Positions 46,222 to 57,115 of a DNA stretch of 64,000 nucleotides are shown here, in pieces (within the stretch, counting starts at the first letter, position 1; every line of letters starts with the position of its first letter). The notes under the pieces are model-generated. The model was not told the DNA's origin. It searched no databases and was given only the letters and a program-made list of their open reading frames with translations. Origin of the DNA: Terriglobales bacterium. Lineage in GTDB: Bacteria > Acidobacteriota > Terriglobia > Terriglobales > Acidobacteriaceae. The translations under genes were made by a program, and so were the position numbers. The stretch covers positions 124,001 to 188,000 of the forward strand of contig DATMAB010000027.1 in NCBI GenBank assembly GCA_035573675.1, read 5' to 3'.

Positions 46222-46299
46222 ATTCATCTGGTTATCTGGTGATCGGGTCTTCTCGTCATCTGCGATACGCGGCATTCCTCTTTCAGATGACCACATGAC
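46222..46299. repeat. GTTATCTGGTGATC / GTCATCTG repeat
   Basis: TTCATCTGGTTATCTGGTGA, TCTCGTCATCTG and an inverted CAGATGACCACATGACC make up most of the gap between the divergent kinase and deacetylase genes. The family recurs at 62661-62712. Confidence 0.55.
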
Positions 46300-46313
46300 C
46301 CGATGCAGCGCGT

Positions 46314-46319
46314 TACAAT
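46314..46319 (+). promoter_or_regulatory. Putative -10 box of the deacetylase gene (leaderless type)
   Basis: TACAAT lies 8 nt before ATG 46328, and TCTCTCCTC contains no Shine-Dalgarno. Confidence 0.35.
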
Positions 46320-46327
46320 CTCTCCTC

Positions 46328-47190
46328 ATGTTGGAAGCCCTGGCCGGAGCCGGCATAGGCGCGGCGGCGATGGTCGGCCTGTACGCTTCGCTCGCGCCCC
46401 GGACTTCGCTTTGCGGCCCTGTCTTCTACGGCAACGGTCGCGCCTCCCGCCAGCTTGCTCTCACCTTCGACGACGGTCCTAACGACCCGCACACGCTGCG
46501 ATTGCTGGAGATTCTGGCGCGCGAGAACGTACGGGCGACTTTCTTCCTCATCGGCATGCACGTCGCCCAGCGGCCCGACATCGTGCGCGAGATTCTTGCC
46601 GCCGGCCATGCCATTGGCAACCACACGCAGACGCACCCGCGGCTGGCGTTCCTGTCCGCGGCGCGTGTGGAGCAGGAGCTGGCAGGCTGCCAGCGAGTGA
46701 TCGAAGATGCCGCAGGCCTGCGGCCCACAGTGTTCCGTCCGCCCTATGGATTGAAGCGGCCGGACGTGGTCGCCACGGCGCGCGCTCTCGGCCTGGCCAC
46801 CGTGACCTGGAGCGTGCTGGCCTATGACTGGTACGGCATCACTGCAGATAGCGTCGAACGCCACATCCGCCGGCAGGTACGCGGCGGCGACGTCATCGTG
46901 CTGCACGACGGCTCCCACCGCCGTATCGGCGCCGACCGCACGCATTCGGTCGAGGCCGCCCGCCGCATCGTCCCGCATTACAAGAGGCAGGGCTTCGAGT
47001 TCCTCACCGTACCGGAGATGATGGAGACCCTTTCACCGCCGAGCACGCCGAGAACGCAGAGAAAGGACTTGGCCACGGATCAACACGACATGGATTGCAA
47101 ATCCATATGGATCCGCGTTTCTCCGCGTAAATCGGCGGCGGGGATTTTTTCTCAGCGCACACGGCGCGCTCGGCTCGGCGGTGAATGCTT

Positions 47191-47194
<4 letters not shown>
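46328..47194 (+). CDS. Polysaccharide deacetylase with a repeat-derived C-terminus
   Basis: I start at ATG 46328 ([21 protein letters not shown], membrane anchor). The NodB domain has [18 protein letters not shown] (catalytic Asp pair), [15 protein letters not shown] (metal His), [14 protein letters not shown], a [11 protein letters not shown] segment and [11 protein letters not shown]. It would deacetylate N-acetylated cell-wall or exopolysaccharide sugars. After EMMETLSPP the last 50 or so residues are encoded entirely by dispersed repeats (47033-47188), so the original stop was probably lost. The stop overlaps the end of hemL by 3-4 nt, convergent. Confidence 0.9.
47033..47188. repeat. Repeat cluster inside the 3' end of the deacetylase gene
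   Basis: In order: ACCGCCGAGCACGCCGAGAA (47037-), GGCCACGGATCAACACGACA with ATGGATCCGCGTTTCTCCGC, and CTCAGCGCACACGGCGCGCT plus CGGCGGTGAATGC. All three families occur elsewhere in non-coding gaps of the window; here they are read as protein. Confidence 0.6.
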
Positions 47195-48513
<1,319 letters not shown>

Positions 48514-48564
48514 GGGGACTCGGAGGAAGGGCAGTACTATACCAGACCGCTCTTACGCGGCTGT

Positions 48565-48570
48565 TAGAAT
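48565..48570 (+). promoter_or_regulatory. Putative -10 box of mfd (leaderless type)
   Basis: TAGAAT lies 9 nt before the mfd ATG. GGACGCCGC follows; its GGA is 7 nt upstream at best, so a Shine-Dalgarno is doubtful. Confidence 0.4.
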
Positions 48571-48579
48571 GGACGCCGC

Positions 48580-51500
48580 ATGATCTTGCCTTTCGTCCGC
48601 CAGCTCTTTGCGGACGTGGAAAAGCTGGACGCCCTGGCGCGCGCCATACCCCACCTCCGGGCCGGCGCGGGGCGGATACGTGTTGCCGGGCTCGTCCCCA
48701 CGGCTAAGGCGCTGTATTTGGTGCTGTTGCAACACCGGTTGATGCGGCCGCTGGTGACCGTGGTCGGCAACAACCGGGCGGCGGAAGACCTGGCTCCGGT
48801 TTTGCGGGCCTTCTGTGAGCTTACCGGCGCAGCCGAACCGCAGTCGGTCCTGGTCCTGCCTGCCTATGACGTTCTGCCCTACGACAACCTTTCTCCGCAT
48901 CCGGAAATCCAGGAGCAGCGCGCCGCCACGCTGTGGAAGATTGCCAGCGGCGAGGCGGCCATCGTGGTCGCACCGGTGGCAGCCGTGGCCATGCGCCTGC
49001 GCGCCGCCGAATACTATGCCGGGCTGGGGCGCGTGCTGCGCCGCGGCGAGGAGCTGGATGTCCAGGCTCTGGTCGGGCACCTGAACGAAGTGGGCTACGC
49101 CCCCGCCGACCTGGTGGAGATGCCCGGCGAATACGCCCTGCGCGGCGGCATCCTGGATGTCTATTCGCCGGAAGCCGATCGGCCCGTGCGCGTGGAGTTT
49201 TTCGGCGACGAGATCGAGTCCATCCGCAAGTTCGAGCCCGCCTCGCAGCGGTCCTCCAACCCGATCGACGCAGCCCTGCTTCTACCGCTTACCGAGACTC
49301 CGGTGCGCCAGGAGATGCTGGCCGCCATCCACGCCCGGCTCTCCGGCAAGCGGGTTGCCGGAGCCGGAGCCGCCGTCCAGGAGGCTCTGGCGGTCGCCGG
49401 TGTCACCGTGTTTCCCGGATGGGAGATGTATGCTCCCCTTGCCGGCAGCGAAGGCACGCTTCTCGACCTGTTGCCGGCCTCGGTCGTCATGCTGGATGAA
49501 CCCTCCGAGACGCGCGCGCAACTCGACCATTGGTGGGAGCGAGTGCAGTCCGCCCATGAACGCAGTGGGGTCGGACGCCTGGCGCCTCCCGAAGACCTCT
49601 ACCTGCCGCCCGAACAACTACTCTCCCGGTTGGAGAGCCGGCCCGGCGGAGCGTTGGAACACCTGGGCATCGAGGCCTCCGATGCAGCACTACAAGTGTC
49701 GTTGCTATCCCAGCCGGCCCCTCGCTTCCACGGCTCCATCCCGCTCATGATCGAAGAGGCCCAGCGCCTCACAACCCAGGGCCAGAGAGTTATCTTCGCC
49801 GCTCCCAATGCGGGCGAAGTGGAACGCCTTGCCGAAGTCCTGGCCGAGTACGGCCTGCCCTACCGCCTGGGTTTCCGTACCGGATCCGGCAGCGACACCT
49901 GGCTGGAAGAGACCGGCTACCTGGCGGAAGACATAACTACTACAACTATAGTCAAAGCCCTCATTCCGGAAGGCGTGGTCCTGCCCGGCGCGGCCCTGGC
50001 CTTGTTCGGTGCCCGCGACCTGTTCGACGAGTCCGAGACGGTCATCGCCCAGCCCATCCGCCGCAAGTCCAAGGTCTCCGCCTTCCTCTCCGACTTCCGC
50101 GACTTGGCCGTCGGCGATTACGTCGTCCACGTGGAGCACGGCATCGGCCGCTATCTGGGCCTGAAAGAGATCACCCACGGCGACTTTTCCGGCGAATTCA
50201 TGGTGCTGGAGTACGCCGAGGGCGCCAAGCTCTATGTCCCGCTCACGCGCCTGGACCTGGTGCAGAAATACCGCTCCGCCGAGGGCGCCCGGCCGCCGCT
50301 GGCCCGCCTCGGCAGCGCCGCCTGGACCCGCACCAAGGCGCGCGTCAAAAAGGCCATGCAGGACATGGCCGACGAGCTGCTCAAGCTCTACGCCCAGCGC
50401 CGCGCCGCCGCCGGCCATGCCTTCCCGCCCGATAGCGAATGGCAGCGCGAATTCGAGGAGGCCTTCGAGCACAGCGAGACCGAGGACCAGGAGCAGGCCA
50501 TCGTCGACGTCAAGCGGGACATGGAGTCCTCCCAGCCCATGGACCGCCTGCTCTGCGGCGACGTCGGCTATGGCAAGACCGAGGTTGCCATGCGCGCCGC
50601 CTTCAAGGCCGTCGGCGACAACAAGCAGGTGGTCGTGCTCGCACCCACCACCGTCCTGGTCTTCCAGCACTATGAGACCTTCCGCCAGCGCTTTGCCGCC
50701 TTCCCTATCACCATCGAGATGCTCAGCCGCTTCCGCACCGCCCGGCAGCAGAAGGAGATCCTGGCGCGCATCGAGGCCGGCAAAGTCGATATCGTCATTG
50801 GCACTCACCGCCTGCTCTCCCGCGACGTGCACTTCCCCAACCTCGGCCTGGTGATTGTGGACGAAGAACAGCGCTTCGGCGTGCGGCACAAGGAGCGGCT
50901 CAAGCAGCTCAAGAAGGAAGTGGATGTGCTCACCCTGTCGGCCACGCCCATCCCGCGCACGCTGCACATGTCGCTGGTCGGGCTGCGGGACATGAGCGTC
51001 ATCGAAACCCCGCCCCGCGACCGCATGGCCATTCAGACCGTGGTTGCCGCCTTTGACGAGCAGCTCATCCGCACCGCCATCGAGCATGAACTGGAGCGCG
51101 GCGGCCAGGTCTACTTCGTCCATAACCGTGTGGACACCATTTACGAAATGGCCGCCCGCATCCAGGAGCTGGCTCCGCGAGCCCGGGTGCTGGTAGGGCA
51201 TGGGCAGATGTCGGAGAACGAGCTGGAGAAAGTCATGCTCCGTTTCATGCGCCACGAGGCCGACGTGCTCGTCTCCACCACCATCATCGAGAACGGGCTG
51301 GACATCCCGTTGTGCAACACCATCGTCATCCATCGTGCCGACCGCTTCGGCCTGGCCGAGCTGTACCAGCTCCGCGGCCGCGTAGGCCGCTCCAACCGCC
51401 GCGCCTACGCCTACCTGCTCATCCCCGGCGCTGACGAGCTCACGCCCGTGGCTCGCCGCCGCCTGGCCGCGCTCAAGGAGTTCTCCGACCTGGGTGCGGG

Positions 51501-52149
51501 CTTCAAGCTGGCCGCGCTCGACCTGGAGCTGCGCGGCGCCGGCAACCTCCTGGGCGCAGAGCAGAGCGGCCACATCGAAGCCGTGGGCTTCGAGCTCTAC
51601 ACGCGCATGCTGGAGACCACCGTGCGCGAGCTGCAGGGCCAGGAAGCGCCGCGCGCCCCGGCTGAGACGCAGATCAACCTCGGCCTGCCCATCCGCATCC
51701 CGCCGGAATACATCCCCGACGAGAACCAGCGTCTGCGCATGTACAAACGCGTCGCCGGCGTGGAATCGGAATCGCAGCTTGCCGACGTGCGCGCTGAGCT
51801 GGCCGACCGCTACGGCCCGCCCCCGCCCGCTGTCGGCTACCTGCTGGACTACGCGGCGCTGCGCCTGCTGGCCGCCGCACAAGGCGTCACCATGATCGAC
51901 CGCCGCCGCAACGAGGTGCAGGTGCACTTTTCCCCGGCGGCATCCATCGATCCCGCCCGTCTCGCCCGTTTCGTCGCCGGCGAGACCGGAGCGCAGTTCA
52001 CGCCCGCCGGTGTGCTGAAGTTTTCGCTCAAATCCACCCAAGCCGCCGATGTGCTGGCGCGTCTAAAAGAGTTGCTGCTGCACCTCGCTCCCGCCGAGGC
52101 CGTTCCCGGCGCCGCGCGAGGCACCCTTGCCGCCACGGAGAAAGCATGA
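48580..52149 (+). CDS. mfd: Transcription-repair coupling factor
   Basis: This 1189-residue ATP-dependent translocase removes RNA polymerase stalled at DNA damage and recruits UvrA. Domain order: UvrB-like N-terminus (YDVLPYDNLSPHPEIQEQRAATLW), RNA-polymerase-interacting CarD-like domain (VGDYVVHVEHGIGRYLGLKEI), RecG-like helicase with Walker A GDVGYGKTEVAMRAAF, VIVDEEQRFGVRHKERLKQL, TLSATPIPRTLHMSLVGLRDMS and QLRGRVGRSNRRAYAYLL, and the C-terminal D7 domain (LGLPIRIPPEYIPDENQRLRMY). Complete. Confidence 0.98.
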   Translation: MILPFVRQLFADVEKLDALARAIPHLRAGAGRIRVAGLVPTAKALYLVLLQHRLMRPLVTVVGNNRAAEDLAPVLRAFCELTGAAEPQSVLVLPAYDVLPYDNLSPHPEIQEQRAATLWKIASGEAAIVVAPVAAVAMRLRAAEYYAGLGRVLRRGEELDVQALVGHLNEVGYAPADLVEMPGEYALRGGILDVYSPEADRPVRVEFFGDEIESIRKFEPASQRSSNPIDAALLLPLTETPVRQEMLAAIHARLSGKRVAGAGAAVQEALAVAGVTVFPGWEMYAPLAGSEGTLLDLLPASVVMLDEPSETRAQLDHWWERVQSAHERSGVGRLAPPEDLYLPPEQLLSRLESRPGGALEHLGIEASDAALQVSLLSQPAPRFHGSIPLMIEEAQRLTTQGQRVIFAAPNAGEVERLAEVLAEYGLPYRLGFRTGSGSDTWLEETGYLAEDITTTTIVKALIPEGVVLPGAALALFGARDLFDESETVIAQPIRRKSKVSAFLSDFRDLAVGDYVVHVEHGIGRYLGLKEITHGDFSGEFMVLEYAEGAKLYVPLTRLDLVQKYRSAEGARPPLARLGSAAWTRTKARVKKAMQDMADELLKLYAQRRAAAGHAFPPDSEWQREFEEAFEHSETEDQEQAIVDVKRDMESSQPMDRLLCGDVGYGKTEVAMRAAFKAVGDNKQVVVLAPTTVLVFQHYETFRQRFAAFPITIEMLSRFRTARQQKEILARIEAGKVDIVIGTHRLLSRDVHFPNLGLVIVDEEQRFGVRHKERLKQLKKEVDVLTLSATPIPRTLHMSLVGLRDMSVIETPPRDRMAIQTVVAAFDEQLIRTAIEHELERGGQVYFVHNRVDTIYEMAARIQELAPRARVLVGHGQMSENELEKVMLRFMRHEADVLVSTTIIENGLDIPLCNTIVIHRADRFGLAELYQLRGRVGRSNRRAYAYLLIPGADELTPVARRRLAALKEFSDLGAGFKLAALDLELRGAGNLLGAEQSGHIEAVGFELYTRMLETTVRELQGQEAPRAPAETQINLGLPIRIPPEYIPDENQRLRMYKRVAGVESESQLADVRAELADRYGPPPPAVGYLLDYAALRLLAAAQGVTMIDRRRNEVQVHFSPAASIDPARLARFVAGETGAQFTPAGVLKFSLKSTQAADVLARLKELLLHLAPAEAVPGAARGTLAATEKA

Positions 52150-55100
52150 AATCCCGCACGTCCGCCCTGTTGCTGTTCATCCTGTTGATGCCCGCGGCTC
52201 TGGCGGCGCCTTCGCCGCAGGCCCTCAAAGTTCCTCGCGCCACCGAGAGATTTCACAAGCTGCTCGACCAGTACTTCGATGTTCGCTACCGCCATCACCC
52301 TACCGAGGCCACCGCCGCCGGCTTCCATCAGTACGACACGCGCCTGGAGGACTACAGCCAGGCTGCCGTGCGATCGGAGATCCGCGACCTGCGCCGGATC
52401 CTCGCGCGCGTGGAAGCTTTCGACCCCAAGTTGCTTCAGCCCGTGGACGCCGCCGACCGCGAGATGGCCATCTCGCTCATCCACGCCCGCCTGCTCGAGC
52501 TCGAAGACGTCCGCATGTGGGAGAAGAACCCGGATGCCTACGCCGGCAGCGCGAGCTACGCCGTGTTCGTCATCATGAGCCGCAACTACGCCCCACCGGC
52601 GGAGCGCCTGCGCGCCGTCATCGCCCGCCTGCGCCGCATGCCGGCCGTGTTCCAGGCCGCGCGCGCCAACCTGAGGAATCCGCCGCGCATTTATACCGAG
52701 ATCGCGCTGCAGCAGTTGCCCGGCATCACCGGCTTTTTCCGTGACGATGTCCCCAAGGCGTTCGCCGATGTGCGGGACGAGGTCTTGCTCAGTCAATTCC
52801 GCCAGGCCAACCGGCAGGTCATCGACGCCCTCACCAGCTACGAAAAGTTCCTCCGCGAAGGCCTGCTGCCGCGCTCCAACGGCGACTTCCGCATCGGGGC
52901 CGAAAATTTCCGCAAGAAACTGCTTTACGAGGAGATGATCGACATCCCGCTCGACCGCCTGCGCGAGATCGGCTACGCCGACTTGCGCCGCAACCAGCAG
53001 TGGTTCCGCAAGACGGCCGCGCGCATCGATGCCTCCCGTCCCGCTCCGGAGGTTCTGGCCGAACTGGGCAAGGACCATCCTGCGCCCGAAGGGGTGCTCG
53101 ACGCCTTCCGCGGCACGCTCGCCGGTTTGCAGGAGTTCATCACCCGGAAAAAGATCGCCACCATCCCTTCGCCCGTTCCGCCCATCCTGCAGGAGACGCC
53201 GCCCTTCGCCCGCGCCCTCACCTTCGCTTCCATGGATACGCCCGGCCCATTCGAAGAGAACGCGACGGAGTCCTACTTCAGCGTCACGCTTCCCGACAAA
53301 AGTTGGACCGCGAAACAGGTGGAAGACCACATGTCGTTCTTCAACCGCAACACCATCATCGCCACTTCTGTCCACGAGGCCTATCCCGGCCACTACCTGC
53401 AGGCGCTGTGGACCGGCCGTGCGCCCAGCCGTTTCCGCAAGCTGTTGTGGACCACCGGCGGCTTCGCCGGCTCCAATTCCGAGGGCTGGGCCCACTACGC
53501 CGAGCAGATGATGCTCGACGAAGGTTACGGCGATAACGACCCCAAGCTGCGTCTGGGTCAGCTCCAGGCCGCGCTCTTGCGCAATTGCCGTTTCCTGGTC
53601 GGCCTCGAGATGCACACCGGCACGATGACCTTCGACCAGGGCATCGACTTCTTCCAGAACGAGTGCCACGCCACCCGCGTCAACGCCGAGCGCGAAACCA
53701 AACGCGGGACCGCCGACCCCACCTATCTCATTTACACCCTCGGCAAGCTGCAGATCCTCGACCTCCGCGAGCAGTACGCCAGGAAACTGGGTAGCGCCTT
53801 CAACCTCGGCAGCTTTCATGACGCCTTCCTCGCCCAGGGCCCCGTGCCGCTGGCCGTCATTCGCAGAGCCTTGGTCGGAGAAGAGAAGGACTCCGCGAAG
53901 CAGTTCCCGGCGCTGGTTGAAGATTTCATCGCTGCCTTCTTCCGCATGAACCCCACGCCCGCGACTGTGGCCGGCATCCATGAGCACGACGGGCGCATCG
54001 AGGACTTCTCGCCCGCCGGCATCCGCGCTCAGATTGACGAGTTGCGTAGCTTCGAGCGCCGCTTCGAGCAGGTTGCTGCCTCGACCGCGCTCGAATCCGC
54101 GGACCGTGAACTGGCCCTCAGCTTCATCCGTGCCTCCGTCCTGCGTCTGGAAAGCGTGCGCATGTGGGAGACCAACCCCGACGACTACTCCTCGCTCGCC
54201 AGCAACACCATGTTTGTGCTGATGAGCCGCGAATTCGCGCCGCCGGAAGAACGCATTCGTCCGGCCACGGCGCGCCTGCGCCTCATCCCGCAGTTGCTGC
54301 AACAGGCCCGCGCCAACCTGAAAAACCCGCCTCGCATCCACACCGAAACCGCGCTCCTGCAACTGCCCGGCATCATCGGCTTCTTTGAGAACGATGTTCC
54401 GGCTGCCTTCGCCAGCGTGAAGGATCCCCGGCTCACGGCCGGGTTTCGCGCCGCCAACCAGCAGGCCATCGCCGCCCTGCGCGACTACGAACAGTTCCTG
54501 CGCAACGACCTGCTGCCGCGCTCGCACGGCGACTTCCGCATCGGTGCCGACCTGTTCCGCAAGAAGCTGCTCTACGAAGAGATGGTGGAAACGCCGCTCG
54601 ACCGGTTGCTCGAAATCGCCTATGCCGACCTGCGCCGCAACCAGGCCGCGTTCGCCCAAACCGCCCGGCAGATCGATCCTGCGCGCTCGCCGCTGGATGT
54701 GCTCGACGACATGGAGCGCGATCACCCCAAGCCCGGCGAACTCCTGGACGCCGTCCGCAAGACGCTTGGCTCGCTGCGCGACTTCGTCGTCCAGCATCAG
54801 ATCATCACCCTGCCTTCGGACCGCAAGCTCCGCGTCGAAGAAACCCCGCCCTTCATGCGCGCCACCAGCTCCGCCTCGCTCGATGCCCCCGGCGCGTTCG
54901 AAAAGCACGTGAACGAAGCCTTCTACCACGTCGCTTTGCCCGATCCGGCCGCCACCCCCGAGCAGATTGAAAGCCACATGCGCAGCTTCAGCTACGTCGG
55001 CGTCGTGGGCACTTCCATCCATGAGGCCTATCCCGGCCACTTCACGCAGTACCTGTGGCAGGACCAGGCGCCCTCCAAACTGCGCCTCTTCCTCGCCACC

Positions 55101-55580
55101 GACTTCAGCACCCTGGGATTCGGCTTCGCCTGGACCAACGTAGAAGGCTGGGCCCACTACAGCGAACAGATGATGCTCGATGAAGGCTACGGCCGCACCG
55201 GCGCCGATCCGGACCTCGGTTTCCTGAGACTCCGCCTCTCGCAGCTCCAGGACGCGCTGCTGCGCAATGCGCGCTTCATCGTCGGCATCGAGATGCACAC
55301 CGGCAAGATGACCTACGAGCAGGGTATTGACTTCTTCCGCCGCGAGGCCTATCAGCCGCAGGTCAGCGCCGAGCGTGAGACCCGCCGCGGCACCTCCGAT
55401 CCCACCTACCTGGTCTACAACCTGGGGAAGCTGGAGATCCTGAAGTTGCGCGAAGATTACCGGAAGGCTCGCGGCTCGCAGTTCAGCCTCCGCGACTTCC
55501 ACGACCGCTTCATGCAGCAGGGCAGCGTACCCATCCCGGTGATTCGCAAGGCATTGCTGGGAGGAACGTCAGCGCCATAA
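52146..55580 (+). CDS. Exported protein with two tandem DUF885 domains
   Basis: The ATG overlaps the mfd stop (ATGA), implying coupling. A signal peptide (ALLLFILLMPAALAAP) is followed by two full DUF885 copies, about residues 30-575 and 578-1140. Each has HEAYPGH (H410 and H959), a GWAHYAEQMMLDEGYG-type motif and a matching KKLLYEEM segment. The copies are collinear and similar but diverged (for example RNPPRIYTEIALQQLPGI versus KNPPRIHTETALLQLPGI). Single-domain DUF885 proteins have about 550-600 residues, so this is a gene duplication with fusion. Probable secreted metallopeptidase; substrate unknown. Confidence 0.9.
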   Translation: MKSRTSALLLFILLMPAALAAPSPQALKVPRATERFHKLLDQYFDVRYRHHPTEATAAGFHQYDTRLEDYSQAAVRSEIRDLRRILARVEAFDPKLLQPVDAADREMAISLIHARLLELEDVRMWEKNPDAYAGSASYAVFVIMSRNYAPPAERLRAVIARLRRMPAVFQAARANLRNPPRIYTEIALQQLPGITGFFRDDVPKAFADVRDEVLLSQFRQANRQVIDALTSYEKFLREGLLPRSNGDFRIGAENFRKKLLYEEMIDIPLDRLREIGYADLRRNQQWFRKTAARIDASRPAPEVLAELGKDHPAPEGVLDAFRGTLAGLQEFITRKKIATIPSPVPPILQETPPFARALTFASMDTPGPFEENATESYFSVTLPDKSWTAKQVEDHMSFFNRNTIIATSVHEAYPGHYLQALWTGRAPSRFRKLLWTTGGFAGSNSEGWAHYAEQMMLDEGYGDNDPKLRLGQLQAALLRNCRFLVGLEMHTGTMTFDQGIDFFQNECHATRVNAERETKRGTADPTYLIYTLGKLQILDLREQYARKLGSAFNLGSFHDAFLAQGPVPLAVIRRALVGEEKDSAKQFPALVEDFIAAFFRMNPTPATVAGIHEHDGRIEDFSPAGIRAQIDELRSFERRFEQVAASTALESADRELALSFIRASVLRLESVRMWETNPDDYSSLASNTMFVLMSREFAPPEERIRPATARLRLIPQLLQQARANLKNPPRIHTETALLQLPGIIGFFENDVPAAFASVKDPRLTAGFRAANQQAIAALRDYEQFLRNDLLPRSHGDFRIGADLFRKKLLYEEMVETPLDRLLEIAYADLRRNQAAFAQTARQIDPARSPLDVLDDMERDHPKPGELLDAVRKTLGSLRDFVVQHQIITLPSDRKLRVEETPPFMRATSSASLDAPGAFEKHVNEAFYHVALPDPAATPEQIESHMRSFSYVGVVGTSIHEAYPGHFTQYLWQDQAPSKLRLFLATDFSTLGFGFAWTNVEGWAHYSEQMMLDEGYGRTGADPDLGFLRLRLSQLQDALLRNARFIVGIEMHTGKMTYEQGIDFFRREAYQPQVSAERETRRGTSDPTYLVYNLGKLEILKLREDYRKARGSQFSLRDFHDRFMQQGSVPIPVIRKALLGGTSAP

Positions 55581-55685
55581 CCGCGGCTGTCGTCCTGGGC
55601 GCGGGAAGGTCCCCTAGCGGCTTGCCCCTGCTGGGAAAACCTGAGCGAAGACCCGGGTTTCTTCATCGATGTGAAATTTGGCGGT

Positions 55686-55691
55686 TATAAT
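55686..55691 (+). promoter_or_regulatory. Putative -10 box of galU
   Basis: A perfect TATAAT lies 17 nt before the galU ATG. The -35 region is weak. The leader would be about 10 nt, without a clear ribosome site. Confidence 0.4.
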
Positions 55692-55708
55692 CGCCGCTCG
55701 CACCTTTC

Positions 55709-56590
55709 ATGCCGCCGCGCATCCGCAAAGCCGTCTTCCCCGCCGCCGGCCTGGGCACGCGCTTTTTGCCGGCCACCAAGGCGCAGCCCAAGGAGATGCT
55801 GCCGCTGGTGGACAAGCCCATCATCCAGTACGGCGTCGAAGAGGCGCTGGCCGCCGGCCTCGACCAGATCATCATCGTCACCGGCCGCGGCAAGAGCGCC
55901 ATCGAGGACCACTTTGATAACAGCTACGAGCTCGAGCACATGCTCGAGCACCGCGGCAAGGCCGACCTGCTGGCCATCGTCCGCCAGATCTCCGACATGA
56001 TCCACGTGGCCTACGTGCGCCAGAAGGAGCAGCTCGGCTTGGGCCATGCCGTCCTCATGGCCAGGGAGCTGGTCAATAACGAGCCCTTCGCCGTGCTGCT
56101 GGCCGACGACGTCATCGACGCGCCTCGTCCCTGCCTGGCGCAGATGGTCGAGGTCTTCCAGGAAACCGGCGCCTCCGTCATTGCTACACAAGTAGTAGAA
56201 GGGCCCGCCATCGCCGCCTATGGCGTGCTCGATGCCAAGCCCACCAACGGCCGCTTCGCCGGCCGCCTGTACGATATCCGCAACCTGGTGGAGAAACCGC
56301 AGCCCTCGGAAGCCCCCTCGAACCTGGCCGTGATCGGTCGCTATATCCTCACCCCCGCCATCTTCGACATCCTGGAGCGGACACCCGCCGGCCGCCTGGG
56401 TGAGATCCAGCTCACCGACGCGATTCGTCTGCTGTTGGAGAAGGAAAAAGTCTACGGCTACGTCTTCGAAGGCCGGCGGTACGACGCCGGCGACCGGCTC
56501 GGCTTCCTGCAGGCCACGGTCGAACTCGCCCTCAAGCGCCCGGATCTCGGCCCCGACCTGCGCGCCTGGCTGAAAGGACTGAAGCTCTAA
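55709..56590 (+). CDS. galU: UTP--glucose-1-phosphate uridylyltransferase
   Basis: This 293-residue enzyme makes UDP-glucose for envelope polysaccharides. Motifs are FPAAGLGTRFLPATKAQPKEM (nucleotide-binding), LVDKPIIQYGVEEALAAG, IIIVTGRGKSAIEDHFD, YVRQKEQLGLGHAVLMARELV, FAVLLADDVID, LVEKPQPSEAPSNLAVIGRYILTP and GEIQLTDAIRLLLE. Complete. Confidence 0.97.
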   Translation: MPPRIRKAVFPAAGLGTRFLPATKAQPKEMLPLVDKPIIQYGVEEALAAGLDQIIIVTGRGKSAIEDHFDNSYELEHMLEHRGKADLLAIVRQISDMIHVAYVRQKEQLGLGHAVLMARELVNNEPFAVLLADDVIDAPRPCLAQMVEVFQETGASVIATQVVEGPAIAAYGVLDAKPTNGRFAGRLYDIRNLVEKPQPSEAPSNLAVIGRYILTPAIFDILERTPAGRLGEIQLTDAIRLLLEKEKVYGYVFEGRRYDAGDRLGFLQATVELALKRPDLGPDLRAWLKGLKL

Positions 56591-56593
56591 CCG

Positions 56594-57097
56594 CTATTTC
56601 ATTACTTCCGTCATCAGAAAATCGTGCTGCCAGTCCTGCTTGTAGCCGGCCTGGCGGAGGGCGGTGGCAATCTGCGCCCAATGACGGATGCCATGCAACA
56701 GGATATGCGTCAGCAGCTTGCGCCGGCTGCTGGTGAACGTACCCGCAGTGCGCGTCTCGAAGGTGATGGTCTCATTGAGTACCGCGTCCGTGGCTCCGGC
56801 CAGGAATGAAGTCATCTTCATGCGGGCCGTGTCGCCCAGACGGAAGATGTCGTCCAGCGATTCCCGGCGCAGTTCTTCCGGCGAAGCCGGCGGCTCGCCC
56901 AGCAGCCGCTGAGCGTGGCGGTATTCGACGGCGCAGATGTGCCAGATGAGTCCGCGCACGGTCGCCGTGTCGCCGGTGCCCACCGGCACCTCCAGCGCCT
57001 TGGGCGGCTGCGTGCGCAGCCATTTTTCCCACTTCTGCGCTTCCTCCTCCTCGTATTCGATCAGCTTGTCGAAGGGCAACGCCGCAATCTCTGCCAT
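56594..57097 (-). CDS. DinB-family protein
   Basis: This 167-residue four-helix-bundle protein has three His positions for a metal site: the first in GLIWHICAVEYRHAQRLL, the others in LTHILLHGIRHWAQIATALRQAGY. The family includes thiol-dependent transferases and many of unknown role. It converges with galU (gap of 3 nt) and lies 18 nt downstream of purE on the same strand. Confidence 0.85.
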   Translation of the reverse strand: MAEIAALPFDKLIEYEEEEAQKWEKWLRTQPPKALEVPVGTGDTATVRGLIWHICAVEYRHAQRLLGEPPASPEELRRESLDDIFRLGDTARMKMTSFLAGATDAVLNETITFETRTAGTFTSSRRKLLTHILLHGIRHWAQIATALRQAGYKQDWQHDFLMTEVMK

Positions 57098-57115
57098 GGT
57101 TCTCTCCCGTCGCTT

